Positions 40,783 through 49,609 of a DNA stretch of 64,000 bases are shown one piece after another (the stretch's first letter is position 1; each line of letters opens with the position of its first letter). A program made the position numbers and the translations under genes. Where the stretch lies: positions 72,876 through 136,875 of the forward strand of contig JBKPDF010000010.1 in the NCBI GenBank assembly GCA_046727735.1, written 5' to 3'. The DNA comes from AP-16 sp046727735. GTDB lineage: Bacteria > Pseudomonadota > Alphaproteobacteria > Rhizobiales > Xanthobacteraceae. The notes below the pieces were generated by a model. It was not told where the DNA came from, made no database searches, and saw only the letters and a program-made list of their open reading frames with translations.

Positions 40783-42201
40783 TCATCGCGGCGCGATGTT
40801 CTGAGCCCCGTGAAACAGATTGTTCGGATCGAATTTGGCCTTGACTTCGGCTAACCGAGCGTACAGCCGGTCGCCATAAGCAGCGCGTACGCGGGCGTCG
40901 CCCTCGTCCTCCGTCATGAAATTGATATAGGCGGTGCCGGTCGAGAACGGGTGAATAGCGGCCCAGTATTCACGCGCCCATCCGATGTGGCGGGGGTCTT
41001 CCTGCGGGTTTTCCCAGGCTGCCTGGATGTTCAGCACGTACTGGACCGTCCGGAAGCCGACGGCATTGATCTCTGGATCGAGACGCGCGGGCGCACCGCC
41101 CATATGCATGAAGAGGACACCGGAGTGTGGGGAAGTGATCCGCTCCGCGTGCTCGATGATGGCGTCGATCAAGCGCTCGCTCATCTCGGCATAAAAATCG
41201 GATTTCCAGTAATATCGGCGACCGAACGGCTGGCTGGCATCGAGCATGGTCTGGTGTGCGATGAACGGCTTCACCGTAATCGTGTCGGCAGCCGGCCTGC
41301 CGAAGGACTTGAGGCCGCGCATCGCATCCTGCCCGACGGAGGGATTTCCGGTCCAGCACGCGGCGATGGCCGCAATCGGCGTGCCGTGCAGCTCCTTGGG
41401 CAGGAACGGCGCCGGCGGCGCGATCCGCAGAATGAGCAGGCAGCACAACTCATCCGGCGCGGTGGCGGTAACGCGCCGAAACTGGTGCGCGACCTCGCGG
41501 GCCTGCGCCATCGGGTACACCACCATTCCGCAGAGTGCCTGCGGTCCATGCCCGTGGGCCCGGAATTCGAAGGAGGTGACGGCCCCGAAATTGCCGCCGC
41601 CGCCTCGCAGCGCCCAGAACAGATCGGAATTCTCCCTCTCGCTGGCATGCCGGCGCTTGCCGTCGGCAGAGACGATGTCCACCGAGATCAAATTGTCCGC
41701 CGCATAGCAGAATTTCCGCGACGTCCAACCGAAGCCGCCCCCCATGGTGAAGCCGGCGACGCCGGTGTTCGACACGATGCCGCTCGGCACCGCGAAACCG
41801 AGCGGCTGCAGCTCATGGTCGACGTCGCCCCAGGTGGCGCCCGCCTCGACCCGGGCGATTTCGCGAACGGGGTCGAACCGCACCCCGCGCCGCAGACTCA
41901 TGTCGATCATCAGCCCGCCATCGCACAGCGCCGCGCCGGCGACGTTGTGCCCGCCGCCTCGGATCGACAGCGGTAGTCGGTTCTCGCGGGCGAAATTCAC
42001 GCAATGAACCACGTCGGCCGCGCCGCTGACCCGCGCGACCAGCGCAGGCCGCCGCGCGATCATGCCGTTCCAGATCGAGCACGCTTCATCATATCCGGCC
42101 TCGGAAGGCTCGAGCAGCCTGCCGCGAAGCGCTCCGCGAAGGTCCGTGACTGCGGCCTCGCTTGGTCCGCGCTCGGTCCGTCGAGCGAAAGCATGAACCA
42201 T
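40783..42201 (-). CDS. FAD-binding oxidoreductase, berberine-bridge-enzyme-like
   Basis: The 472-residue flavoprotein has the PCMH-type FAD domain with the covalent-His motif 'LPLSIRGGGHNVAGAALCDG', the continuing 'GGLMIDMSLRRGVRFDPVRE', 'GFTMGGGFGWTSRKFCYAAD' and 'LFWALRGGGGNFGAVTSFEF'. The C-terminal BBE segment is 'KFDPNNLFHGAQNIAP'. Such enzymes oxidise sugars, alkaloids or other alcohols with oxygen. The position-equivalent Gly-x-Gly of bicovalent enzymes reads 'KFCYAADN', so a second covalent link by Cys is conceivable but uncertain. It lies 123 bp downstream of an HxlR regulator on the same strand, which probably controls it. Confidence 0.9.
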   Translation of the reverse strand: MVHAFARRTERGPSEAAVTDLRGALRGRLLEPSEAGYDEACSIWNGMIARRPALVARVSGAADVVHCVNFARENRLPLSIRGGGHNVAGAALCDGGLMIDMSLRRGVRFDPVREIARVEAGATWGDVDHELQPLGFAVPSGIVSNTGVAGFTMGGGFGWTSRKFCYAADNLISVDIVSADGKRRHASERENSDLFWALRGGGGNFGAVTSFEFRAHGHGPQALCGMVVYPMAQAREVAHQFRRVTATAPDELCCLLILRIAPPAPFLPKELHGTPIAAIAACWTGNPSVGQDAMRGLKSFGRPAADTITVKPFIAHQTMLDASQPFGRRYYWKSDFYAEMSERLIDAIIEHAERITSPHSGVLFMHMGGAPARLDPEINAVGFRTVQYVLNIQAAWENPQEDPRHIGWAREYWAAIHPFSTGTAYINFMTEDEGDARVRAAYGDRLYARLAEVKAKFDPNNLFHGAQNIAPR

Positions 42202-42324
42202 GGCAATCCTCCCATTTCCGCGCGATGGCGGAAGCGGAATGTCGTTTGATTTTCAGGTTTGCATCCGCCTCATCACGCCATCCAGTCTCGAATCCGTACT
42301 CGTCGAACTCGGCGATTGAAAAGC

Positions 42325-43068
42325 TTAAACCGGATGCTGGGAACCGAGCTGCCGCCGGGATCGATGCCGATCGGGGGCAGCCGCTGGCGGGCGCCTGGCA
42401 GCCCCGATTTCGGCGAATCCACTCAACCCGAGCCAGCGCTCGAAGCGCTGGCGAAGATCCCGGGAGCCGTCGAGTTGGATCGCGCCGGAATCGACCGCAG
42501 CCCTCACCGGCAGATCACCCATCCAGACCCGCGTCATGGTGCGCAAGTCGGTCTCTACATAGAGCCCCACCTCGAATCCGGGATCAGTGAGGCAAAGATC
42601 GACCTCCTCCCCATCGCCGACGAGCCACCAGTTGCGCTTCGAGGCCGGCTGGTCGGAAAAATCGAACCGGACGGAGAAACGGCCGGGCGGAAATACCGAT
42701 GCCTTAACGCGACGCCGCATGTCCCACATCAGGAGCGGCGCGTCCAATTCATCGCGACCGAACTTGGTGCGGAACCAGCGATGACCCCATTTGCCCAATC
42801 TTTCGATGATCGGCGCAAATTCCTTGCCGGCCTGAGTAAGGTGGTATTCGGGTCCCTGCCGGCCCTGCTTGCGCCCGAGAACCCCGATCTCCTCGAGCTG
42901 CTTGAGTCTTTGGCTGAGCAAGCTGCGTGACATGAGCGGAACGCCGCGGTGAAGGTCGCTGAAATGCGTGCTCCCGCACAGCAATTCTCGCAGCACGAGC
43001 GGCGTCCACCGTTCCGCGAAGACCTCGGCGCCCTTGGCGACCGGGCAGAACTGACCGTATCCCCTCAT
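42325..43068 (-). CDS. HxlR-family transcriptional regulator
   Basis: The 247-residue protein has the HxlR winged helix in its first ~100 residues: 'QFCPVAKGAEVFAERWTPLV', 'LRELLCGSTHFSDLHRGVPL', 'MSRSLLSQRLKQLEEIGVLG' and the wing 'PEYHLTQAGKEFAPIIERLG'. The Cys in FCPVAK matches the redox- or aldehyde-sensing Cys of many HxlR proteins. The ~130-residue C-terminal part ('PPGRFSVRFDFSDQPASKRN') resembles an SCP2/sterol-carrier-type domain found in longer HxlR proteins. Start at 43068 with CAGGAG seven nt upstream. It is oriented into the FAD oxidoreductase gene and divergent from the cyclase gene. Confidence 0.9.
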   Translation of the reverse strand: MRGYGQFCPVAKGAEVFAERWTPLVLRELLCGSTHFSDLHRGVPLMSRSLLSQRLKQLEEIGVLGRKQGRQGPEYHLTQAGKEFAPIIERLGKWGHRWFRTKFGRDELDAPLLMWDMRRRVKASVFPPGRFSVRFDFSDQPASKRNWWLVGDGEEVDLCLTDPGFEVGLYVETDLRTMTRVWMGDLPVRAAVDSGAIQLDGSRDLRQRFERWLGLSGFAEIGAARRPPAAAPDRHRSRRQLGSQHPV

Positions 43069-43230
43069 CGGCCGTCTCCTGTCTAGCCCGTCCCCCCGCA
43101 ACATTGTGATCACAAGGCATGCCGCCCCCTCCCGCAAGTACATATTTTGGACTGGATGCAGCGTCTGGGGTATGCAGGCTGCCGTGCAAAGGTGTCCGGA
43201 GCCTTGGATTGCCGTCCGTAGGCCGGGCGC

Positions 43231-43256
43231 AGAACCCGGCTCTACCTTTTCTCGTT
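43231..43256 (+). promoter_or_regulatory. Near-match to EcfG-type promoter upstream of the cyclase gene
   Basis: AGAAC (43231-43235), 17 nt, CGTT (43253-43256), one base off GGAAC-N16/17-CGTT, 26 nt upstream of the cyclase start. Confidence 0.35.
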
Positions 43257-43282
43257 AACTCGATGGGCGATACATTGCTGCC

Positions 43283-45094
43283 ATGAGCGAAATCAGGGAC
43301 GAACGCCGTCTCACGACCATTCTGGCGGCCGACGTAGTCGGCTATAGCCGGCTCATGGGCGAGGACGAGGCTGGCACGCTCGCGGCCTTACGGCAGCGCC
43401 GCCGCGAGGTGGTCGAGCCGCTGCTGTCGAAATACGACGGACGCATCGTGAAATTGATGGGCGACGGCGTGCTGGCGGAATTCGCCAGCGTCGTTCATGC
43501 CGTGCAATGCGCCGTCGAGATGCAGCAGGGCATGGAAGCGCGCAATGCCGCTCTGCCCGAGCCGCGCCGCATGCGGCTGCGGATCGGCATCAATCTCGGC
43601 GACGTCATCATCGAGGGCGATGATCTCTATGGCGACGGTGTCAATCTTGCGGCGCGGCTGGAGGGGCTGGCGGAGCCGGGCGGCGTGTGCATCTCGGATA
43701 CCGCCTACCAGCACGTCCGGCAGAAACTGCCGCTCGCCTACCAGGACATCGGCGAGCAGCAGGTCAAGAATTTTGCGCAGCCGGTGCGGGCCTATCGGGT
43801 TGCTCCGACCGCGCAACCGGGTCCGACCCCCGATGCGCCGCGGCCAGCGAGTGCCGACGGCCCCTCGATCGTCGTGCTGCCCTTCACCAACATGAGCGGA
43901 GAGGCCGAGCAGGAATTCTTCGCCGACGGCCTGACCGAAGACATCCTGACCGAGCTGTCGCGCTTCCGGCACCTGTTCGTCATCTCCCGCAATTCGGCAT
44001 TCAAATACAAGGGCAAGGCGGTCGACGTGCGCCAGGTCGCGCGCGAGCTTCGCGTCCAGTACGTGGTCGAAGGCAGCGTGCGCAAGGTCGGCAACCGGGT
44101 GCGGGTCACCGTGCAGCTGATCGACGCCGAAGCCGATCGTCACATCTGGGCGGAGCGCTACGACCGGCAGCTCGAGGACATCTTCGCGATCCAGGACGAA
44201 GTGACCGCCGCCATTGTCGCGACGCTCCCAGGCCGGCTCGAGGCCGCGGCGCGCGAGCGCGTCGCGCGCAAGCCGACCGACAATATGGCGGCCTACGAAT
44301 GCGTCCTCGCCGGGAAGTTGCTGCACCACCGCTCGAACCGCGCCGACAATGAGGCCGCGCTGCGGCTGCTCGATCGCGCGATCGCGCTCGATCCCAATTA
44401 CGCGCACGCGCACGCCTGGCGGGCCTGCGTGCTCGGACAATCCTGGGTCAACGGCTATTGCCGGGAGCGCGACGCCACGTGGCGCGAGGTGCTGCGCGAA
44501 CTCGAGATCGCGCTCGATCTCGACAGCGACGACAGCGACGTCCACCGCATCCTGGCCGCCGTGAGTCTCACCGGCAAGGAGCACGACCAGGCTGCGTTCC
44601 ACCAGGAGCGAGCCCTCGTCCTCAATCCCAACGACGATCTCATCGTCGTGCAGCAGGGCGAGGTGCTGACCTGGCTCGGGCGCCCGGAAGAAGGCATTCC
44701 GTGGATCGAGAAGGCGATGCGGCTCAACCCGTATCATCCCGAGCGGTTCTGGAACCATCTCGGCCGCGCCCATTTCGTCGCGCGCCGCTACGGCGAGGCG
44801 GTCGCCGCATTTTCACGCATCACGGCGCCCGACCATCTGCACCACGCGTTCCTTGCGGCGTGCCACGCCGAGCTCGGCAACGAGGCGGCGGCGCGCAACC
44901 ATGTCGCGGAGGTGCTCAAGCGCGAGCCCGCATTCTGCATCGAGAATTATCTGAAGACCCTGCACTACAAACGAGCGGAGGATCTCGAGCACCACCGCTC
45001 GGCGCTGCGCAAAGCCGGGCTGCCGCTCGCGCCGGTTGCCGAAATCGTGAAGCAGGCGACGGCGGGGTCGACGACGGGCGACACGGGGACGTAG
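43283..45094 (+). CDS. Class III adenylate cyclase with TolB-like and TPR domains
   Basis: A 603-residue protein with three parts. Residues ~8-175 form a class III nucleotide cyclase with metal ligands D17 ('ILAADVVGYSRLMGEDEAG') and D61 ('VKLMGDGVLAEFA'), transition-state residues N121 and R125 ('YGDGVNLAARLEGLAEPGGV'), and K57/D118, which indicate ATP rather than GTP as substrate. Residues ~190-335 have the TolB-like N-terminal pattern 'SIVVLPFTNMSGEAEQEFFA'. Residues ~340-600 are tetratricopeptide repeats ('DNEAALRLLDRAIALDPNYA'). This architecture is abundant in Rhizobiales; the TPR part is thought to sense or scaffold, but the signal is unknown. No membrane segment is seen, so it is probably cytoplasmic. 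Confidence 0.92.
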   Translation: MSEIRDERRLTTILAADVVGYSRLMGEDEAGTLAALRQRRREVVEPLLSKYDGRIVKLMGDGVLAEFASVVHAVQCAVEMQQGMEARNAALPEPRRMRLRIGINLGDVIIEGDDLYGDGVNLAARLEGLAEPGGVCISDTAYQHVRQKLPLAYQDIGEQQVKNFAQPVRAYRVAPTAQPGPTPDAPRPASADGPSIVVLPFTNMSGEAEQEFFADGLTEDILTELSRFRHLFVISRNSAFKYKGKAVDVRQVARELRVQYVVEGSVRKVGNRVRVTVQLIDAEADRHIWAERYDRQLEDIFAIQDEVTAAIVATLPGRLEAAARERVARKPTDNMAAYECVLAGKLLHHRSNRADNEAALRLLDRAIALDPNYAHAHAWRACVLGQSWVNGYCRERDATWREVLRELEIALDLDSDDSDVHRILAAVSLTGKEHDQAAFHQERALVLNPNDDLIVVQQGEVLTWLGRPEEGIPWIEKAMRLNPYHPERFWNHLGRAHFVARRYGEAVAAFSRITAPDHLHHAFLAACHAELGNEAAARNHVAEVLKREPAFCIENYLKTLHYKRAEDLEHHRSALRKAGLPLAPVAEIVKQATAGSTTGDTGT

Positions 45095-45117
45095 GCCGCA
45101 CGAAGCGGGGCTCGTAA

Positions 45118-45537
45118 TCACTTCACGACCAGCACCGGGCAGGGCGAAAGGTGCACCAGCCGGTCGGCGCGGCTGCCGAGCATGCGATCGTAGAGCGCCG
45201 AATGGCCGCTGGCGCCGACCACCAGCAGGTCGGCCTTGAGGTCGGACGCGAGATGGACGATATCGCGCACCGGATGCCCGGCGAGCACGTGGGTCTTGAG
45301 GTCGACTTGCGCTTGTCCGGCAAGCTCGCGGGCACGATTGACAACGCCATGGAAGCGCCGCGCGGCAACGCCGGTCTCTTCCCGCACTTCCTCGATCATC
45401 TCCGGCAAATACGAGATTTCCTCGACCGAGACCATGTGCAGCACGGCTCCGGTCGCTTTCGCGAGTCTGATCGCGAGCTCAAGCGCGTGGAACGCGTGTT
45501 CGGAGCCGTCGTTGGCGTGCAGGATGGTCTTGAACAT
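45118..45537 (-). CDS. Universal stress protein (UspA family)
   Basis: The 139-residue protein has the Usp fold: 'MFKTILHANDGSEHAFHALE' at the N-terminus and the ATP-binding motif G-x2-G-x9-G-S in 'VVGASGHSALYDRMLGSRAD', ending 'RLVHLSPCPVLVVK'. An ATP-binding, dimeric Usp is expected. It lies 14 bp downstream of the antiporter gene and is probably co-transcribed; Usp genes often accompany CPA transporters. The open frame runs on upstream through the antiporter gene in another frame, but the ATG at 45537 is where the Usp fold begins. Confidence 0.92.
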   Translation of the reverse strand: MFKTILHANDGSEHAFHALELAIRLAKATGAVLHMVSVEEISYLPEMIEEVREETGVAARRFHGVVNRARELAGQAQVDLKTHVLAGHPVRDIVHLASDLKADLLVVGASGHSALYDRMLGSRADRLVHLSPCPVLVVK

Positions 45538-45551
45538 CGCCGCCGTCCCGG

Positions 45552-46760
45552 CTAGCCGGCGCGCTCGGGAGCTTGCGCAGACGAGGCAAGCTGCGCGGTT
45601 TCCGGCTCGTCTCGAGGCAGCAGATGATGTGGCAAGAAGAACGCGTTGGCAATCAGCGTCGGGACCACCGCGCTTGCAACGACCCCGGCGACGACGACCG
45701 AGTACTGGGCCTGATCGATGATGCCGTGGGAAAGTCCGAACAATGCCGAGATCGTCCCGAAGGTCAGCCCGGTCGACATCAGGAGCGTCGTGTACATCGA
45801 CTCCTTGCGAGGTGAGCCGAACAGCTTGGTGATCGGGTAGATGCCGACGAATTTCGTCGCCATCTTGCCCGCCAGCAGCACGAGGAAGGCGACCGGCGCG
45901 GCGATCAGTGCGGGCACCGACACGAAGGAGCCGGCGCGGATGAAGTAGAACGGCGTCAAAAGCCCGAGCGTGAGCGTGCGCAGCCTGCGGATCAGCGCGT
46001 GATCGCGGCCGACCGTGCCGGCGAGCACCATGCCGATCACATAGGCGGGCAGCACCGCCTCGCTGTCGGCCCAGCCGGCGAGCGCGCCGAGCCCGAACAG
46101 GATCAGCAGCAGATATTTGGCCTCGAGCTCGGAGGGGCGGTTGCCGTAGCGCCGGAACAGCCGCGGCGTGAGCCACGGCAAGGCAACGAACACCGCGACC
46201 GAGAGGCCGGCGAACGCCAGCGTGCGCAGCGTGAACGGCGCGAAGATGAAACCGAGCGCCAGCACCGTGCCGAGATCGTTGATGAAGCACGCGGCGAGCA
46301 CGATTTTGCCGTACTCGGTTTTGTTGAAACCGTATTCCAGCATCACCGCGTAGACGATCGCGACCGAGGTGGTCGACAGCGCGACGCCCGCGAGCCAGCT
46401 CGGCATGGTGCTCCAGCCCAGGATCCAATACGCCGCGGCGGCGCAGCCGAGAAACGGCGCGAAGAATCCGATCAAGCCGAGGGCAGTCGCCTCCTTCCAG
46501 TTCCGGCGGAAAACCACGGGGTCGAGCTCCGCTCCGGCCAGGAACGTGAGCATGATGGCCCCGGCGCCGGCCAGGAACTTGATCCAGGATTCGCTGGTGG
46601 CCAGCACGTCGGCGCCGAACAGCGAGCCGAGGATCAGCTGCGCCAGCGTGCCGACGATGATCTCGGTCAATGCCGTGGAGACGCGAAACCACAGTGCCAA
46701 CAGCGTGGCGAGGAGTGCCAATCCAATCCACAGGGCGGCAAGCGTCCAGGCATACGTCAT
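45552..46760 (-). CDS. Cation:proton antiporter (CPA2/KefB-like membrane domain)
   Basis: The 402-residue protein has about 12 membrane helices and the CPA2 fold: 'VSTALTEIIVGTLAQLILGS', 'AGAIMLTFLAGAELDPVVFR', 'LSTTSVAIVYAVMLEYGFNK' (the unwound ion-binding helix with its Thr-Ser-x-Ala) and 'AACFINDLGTVLALGFIFAP' with the essential Asp in N-D. It exchanges Na+ or K+ for protons across the inner membrane. The cytoplasmic RCK/TrkA domain of full KefB is absent; the downstream Usp may act as a regulatory partner. Start at 46760 is the first Met of the fold. Confidence 0.9.
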   Translation of the reverse strand: MTYAWTLAALWIGLALLATLLALWFRVSTALTEIIVGTLAQLILGSLFGADVLATSESWIKFLAGAGAIMLTFLAGAELDPVVFRRNWKEATALGLIGFFAPFLGCAAAAYWILGWSTMPSWLAGVALSTTSVAIVYAVMLEYGFNKTEYGKIVLAACFINDLGTVLALGFIFAPFTLRTLAFAGLSVAVFVALPWLTPRLFRRYGNRPSELEAKYLLLILFGLGALAGWADSEAVLPAYVIGMVLAGTVGRDHALIRRLRTLTLGLLTPFYFIRAGSFVSVPALIAAPVAFLVLLAGKMATKFVGIYPITKLFGSPRKESMYTTLLMSTGLTFGTISALFGLSHGIIDQAQYSVVVAGVVASAVVPTLIANAFFLPHHLLPRDEPETAQLASSAQAPERAG

Positions 46761-47229
46761 GGCGGGCTCTGCTCATGCGACACCGCGCGCGGATGTGGGT
46801 CGCGGCGAGGCGATGCGGCCGGGTCGAGTATGCGCGGGTCGGTAAATCTGGGAAGGACCACGACGACTCCGCTCAAAGCCGTGCTTCGACAGGAGTCATC
46901 AGCCCGAAGAGGGCGGTTACGGCGAACTCCATCGCCAGTGCGGGACGCATTCTAACGGCGAGGCTGTTTGGGTCAACCGCCGACCATGCTGAGCTTCCGA
47001 ATGAAATCTTAATTGCAGCATCGAATATGAATCCCGCAATGCAGAAGCCCGGCGGCATCACAATCGAACGCCGCGGGAAGAGAATTCCAGGCCGGTGCCG
47101 GGCGCACGCCCGGCGGAGCGCCCGGTATTTCCTTACTGAAAGATTAACAATGTCGCGCGCATAAAGTTAATGCATCCTTAAGCGCGCCGGCGCCACAACA
47201 GCCAGAGCGCGGCCGATTCGGAGGGCGGC
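46761..47229. other. Divergent intergenic region antiporter / ftsE
   Basis: 469 bp without a convincing gene. It contains an AT-rich patch near 47003-47035, an 18-bp palindrome GCCGGGCGCACGCCCGGC at 47097-47114, and an AT-rich stretch at 47128-47172 that is a likely site for the ftsE promoter, though no clear -35/-10 pair could be fixed. A 62-codon leftward frame at 46873-47061 lacks a ribosome site and is not called. Confidence 0.5.
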
Positions 47230-47889
47230 GTGGTCCGATTCGAGAACGTGGGCTTGCGCTATGGTCTGGGCGCGGAGGTCCTGCGCGATCTCTCCTTCAA
47301 CGTCGAGCCGCATTCCTTCCAGTTTCTCACCGGCCCTTCCGGCGCCGGCAAGACCTCGCTGTTGCGGCTGCTCTATCTGTCGCTCAAGCCCACTCGGGGA
47401 CTGATCACGCTGTTCGGCCACGACATCGCCACCCTGTCGAAGGACGCCTTGGCGACCTTGCGGCGACGGGTCGGGATCGTGTTCCAGGATTTCCGACTGC
47501 TCGACCACATGACGACCTACGAGAACGTCGCGTTGCCACTGCGCGTGCTGGGTCGCGATGAGGCGAGCTATCGGGACGAGGTCGTGGAGCTGCTGCGCTG
47601 GGTCGGACTGGGGGAGCGGATGCTGGCGCTGCCGCCGGTGCTCTCGGGGGGCGAGAAGCAGCGCGCCGCGATCGCCCGCGCCGTGATCGCCCGCCCGCAG
47701 CTGCTGCTCGCCGACGAGCCGACCGGCAATGTCGATCCGGTGCTGGCGCGGCGACTGCTGCGCTTGTTCGTCGAGCTCAACAAATCCGGCACCTCCGTGA
47801 TCATCGCCACGCACGACATCGCGCTGATGGACCTGTTCGATGCCCGGCGCCTGGTGTTGCACGAGGGCCGGCTCCACGTCTACGACTGA
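47230..47889 (+). CDS. ftsE: Cell division ATP-binding protein FtsE
   Basis: The 219-residue ABC ATPase pairs with FtsX to activate peptidoglycan hydrolases at the septum. Walker A is 'FLTGPSGAGKTSLLRLLYLS', the signature 'PPVLSGGEKQRAAIARAVIA', Walker B 'LLLADEPTGNVDPVLARRLL', and the H-loop 'TSVIIATHDIALMDLFDARR'. The N-terminus 'VRFENVGLRYGLGAEVLRDL' is typical of FtsE. Translation begins at a GTG (47230) with GGAGGG seven nt upstream. ftsX follows after 12 bp. Confidence 0.95.
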   Translation: MVRFENVGLRYGLGAEVLRDLSFNVEPHSFQFLTGPSGAGKTSLLRLLYLSLKPTRGLITLFGHDIATLSKDALATLRRRVGIVFQDFRLLDHMTTYENVALPLRVLGRDEASYRDEVVELLRWVGLGERMLALPPVLSGGEKQRAAIARAVIARPQLLLADEPTGNVDPVLARRLLRLFVELNKSGTSVIIATHDIALMDLFDARRLVLHEGRLHVYD

Positions 47890-47901
47890 CCGGTACCGAG
47901 C

Positions 47902-48852
47902 ATGGATGCGATGACGCAACAGGCTCTGTCGGATGCGCCCGCTGCGGCGATGCCGGTCGGCCGGACCTCGATCGTTCCGGCGGACTCGATTGCGGGCCGG
48001 GCACTGGTCGCGGTCGTCGCGATCATGACCTTCCTGGCCTCGCTCACGCTCGGCGCGGTGGTGTTGGTGCGGGCCACGGCCGGCGAATGGCAATCGGCGG
48101 TCGCGCGGGAGGTGACCATCCAGGTGCGGCCGGTCGAGGGGCGCGACACCAACGCGCAAGTCAAGAAGGCCGCGGACCTGGCGATCGCGACGCCCGGCAT
48201 CATCGGCGTGCGGGCGTATTCCAACGCCGAATCCGCGCGCCTGCTGGAGCCCTGGCTCGGCACCGGGCTCTCGCTCGACGACTTGCCGGTCCCGCGGCTC
48301 GTGGTCTTGCGGGTCGCTGCCGACCGCGCGCCGGATCTCAACGCGCTGCGCAAGGCGCTGGCAGCCGAGGTTCCGGAGGCGAGCCTCGACGACCACCGCG
48401 ACTGGGTGCAACGTATGCGCACGATGACGCGCACGGCGGTCGCCGCCGGGCTCGCGGTCCTGGCGCTGGTCGTGGCCGCGACCATGCTCTCGGTTGCTTT
48501 CGCCACGCGCGGGGCAATAGCCGCGAACCGCCCGGTGATCGAAGTGCTGCATTTCGTCGGCGCGCGCGACGGCTTCATCGCCGGACAATTCCAGCGGCAT
48601 TTCCTCTGGCTGGGACTCAGAGGCGGCGTGATCGGCGGTACCGGCGCCATGCTGCTGTTCGGCGCTGCGGCCTTGTTGGCGGACTGGCTCAAAGGCAGTC
48701 CGGGCGAGGAGCAACTCGCGGCGCTGTTCGGCGGCTTCGATCTCGGTTTCGCCGGTTACGGCGCCATTGTCGGGCTGATCGTACTGATCGCGGCCGTGAC
48801 CGCCGGCACCTCGCGCCTGACCGTTTACCGGACGCTGGCGGCGATCGAATGA
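47902..48852 (+). CDS. ftsX: Cell division permease-like protein FtsX
   Basis: The 316-residue protein has four membrane helices in the FtsX arrangement: one near residue 32-55 ('ALVAVVAIMTFLASLTLGAV'), a periplasmic loop ('WQSAVAREVTIQVRPVEGRD'), then helices near 178-200, 233-260 and 285-305. 'AIAANRPVIEVLHFVGARDG' is the family's cytoplasmic loop with the L-x-x-V-G-A-x-D pattern that contacts FtsE. It lacks ATPase activity and transmits the FtsE signal to a periplasmic amidase activator. Its stop overlaps by 4 nt the ATG of a 28-codon mini-ORF that leads to the ydcF gene. Confidence 0.93.
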   Translation: MDAMTQQALSDAPAAAMPVGRTSIVPADSIAGRALVAVVAIMTFLASLTLGAVVLVRATAGEWQSAVAREVTIQVRPVEGRDTNAQVKKAADLAIATPGIIGVRAYSNAESARLLEPWLGTGLSLDDLPVPRLVVLRVAADRAPDLNALRKALAAEVPEASLDDHRDWVQRMRTMTRTAVAAGLAVLALVVAATMLSVAFATRGAIAANRPVIEVLHFVGARDGFIAGQFQRHFLWLGLRGGVIGGTGAMLLFGAAALLADWLKGSPGEEQLAALFGGFDLGFAGYGAIVGLIVLIAAVTAGTSRLTVYRTLAAIE

Positions 48853-48935
48853 AACCGAGGCCGCAATCGACCGCCGCCCGCGCCATGCGGTATCTTGCCG
48901 GCCAAGATGCAGGCGCGGATCGGGTGTCGCGATGA
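48849..48935 (+). CDS. 28-codon mini-ORF linking ftsX and ydcF by two ATGA overlaps
   Basis: The ATG at 48849 overlaps the ftsX stop (ATGA), and the TGA at 48933-48935 overlaps the ATG of ydcF at 48932 in the same way. The peptide of 28 residues (starting MKPRPQSTAARAMRYLAGQD) is basic and has no known domain. Because both junctions are ATGA, it could serve as a translational relay between ftsX and ydcF, or as a small protein in its own right. It is called on gene arrangement only; an accidental ORF is possible. No Shine-Dalgarno is needed if coupling is by re-initiation. Confidence 0.4.
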   Translation: MKPRPQSTAARAMRYLAGQDAGADRVSR

Positions 48936-49609
48936 CTAGCGGGTCCGGCTTCGTGGACTGGGCTCGCAGGCGGCGGCGAGTGCAGCGAGGGCTCACCGCA
49001 CTGGTTTCGGTCGTGCTCGCGGGACTGCCGCTGCTCGGCGCCGGATTCGTTTGGTTCGTGCTGCGCGTGCCCGCCGACGAGATCACGCTCGACCGACGCG
49101 CCGACGGCATCGTCGTGCTCACCGGCGGTGCCTCACGGATCAGCGACGGCTTGGAGTTGTTGGCCGCCAAACGCGGCAAGCGGCTGTTGATCAGCGGCGT
49201 GCATCCCGGCACGACCACCGCCGAGATCGCCCGCACCGTGCCGGAATATGCGCGCCTGCTCGCGTGCTGCGTCGATCTCGATCATTCGGCGCTCAACACG
49301 CTCGGCAACGCGGTCGAGACCCGCCATTGGGTGAGGGATCGGGGCATTCGTTCGCTGATCGTCGTCACGTCGAGCTATCACATGCCGCGCACGATGGTCG
49401 AATTCGCCTGGCAAATGCCGGACGTCGAGTTGATCCCGTTTCCGGTGATCAGCGAAAAAATGCGCAACGAGCCATGGTGGACCTCGGGCTCGATGCAGTT
49501 GTTGTGGTTCGAGTACGTGAAATATCTGATCGCCCAGGTCCGCACGCGAATCGAGCCCGTCTCGGACTCCACGGATGTTGCCGGTGACCGGAGCCGGACC
49601 AAGGGCTGA
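48932..49609 (+). CDS. YdcF/SanA-family protein (DUF218)
   Basis: The 225-residue protein has an N-terminal membrane helix (residues ~20-45, 'LTALVSVVLAGLPLLGAGFV') and a periplasmic DUF218 fold: 'ADGIVVLTGGASRISDGLEL', 'GKRLLISGVHPGTTTAEIAR' and 'SALNTLGNAVETRHWVRDRG', 'SLIVVTSSYHMPRTMVEFAW'. Family members (ElyC, SanA, YdcF) affect peptidoglycan or envelope integrity, but the reaction is not defined. The location directly after ftsEX and before plsC agrees with an envelope role and is conserved in Rhizobiales. It overlaps the plsC frame if plsC starts at 49575. Confidence 0.9.
   Translation: MTSGSGFVDWARRRRRVQRGLTALVSVVLAGLPLLGAGFVWFVLRVPADEITLDRRADGIVVLTGGASRISDGLELLAAKRGKRLLISGVHPGTTTAEIARTVPEYARLLACCVDLDHSALNTLGNAVETRHWVRDRGIRSLIVVTSSYHMPRTMVEFAWQMPDVELIPFPVISEKMRNEPWWTSGSMQLLWFEYVKYLIAQVRTRIEPVSDSTDVAGDRSRTKG

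Noticed and set aside
45118..46776. Fused Usp-antiporter reading of 552 codons
   Set aside because: Only its last 139 residues are protein-like (Usp); the antiporter is in another frame over the rest.
46873..47061. 62-codon minus-strand ORF in the antiporter/ftsE gap
   Set aside because: No ribosome site and no recognisable pattern; likely chance.
47167..49236. 689-codon minus-strand ORF across ftsE-ftsX-ydcF
   Set aside because: Covers three well-recognised plus-strand genes and their junctions; no domain pattern.
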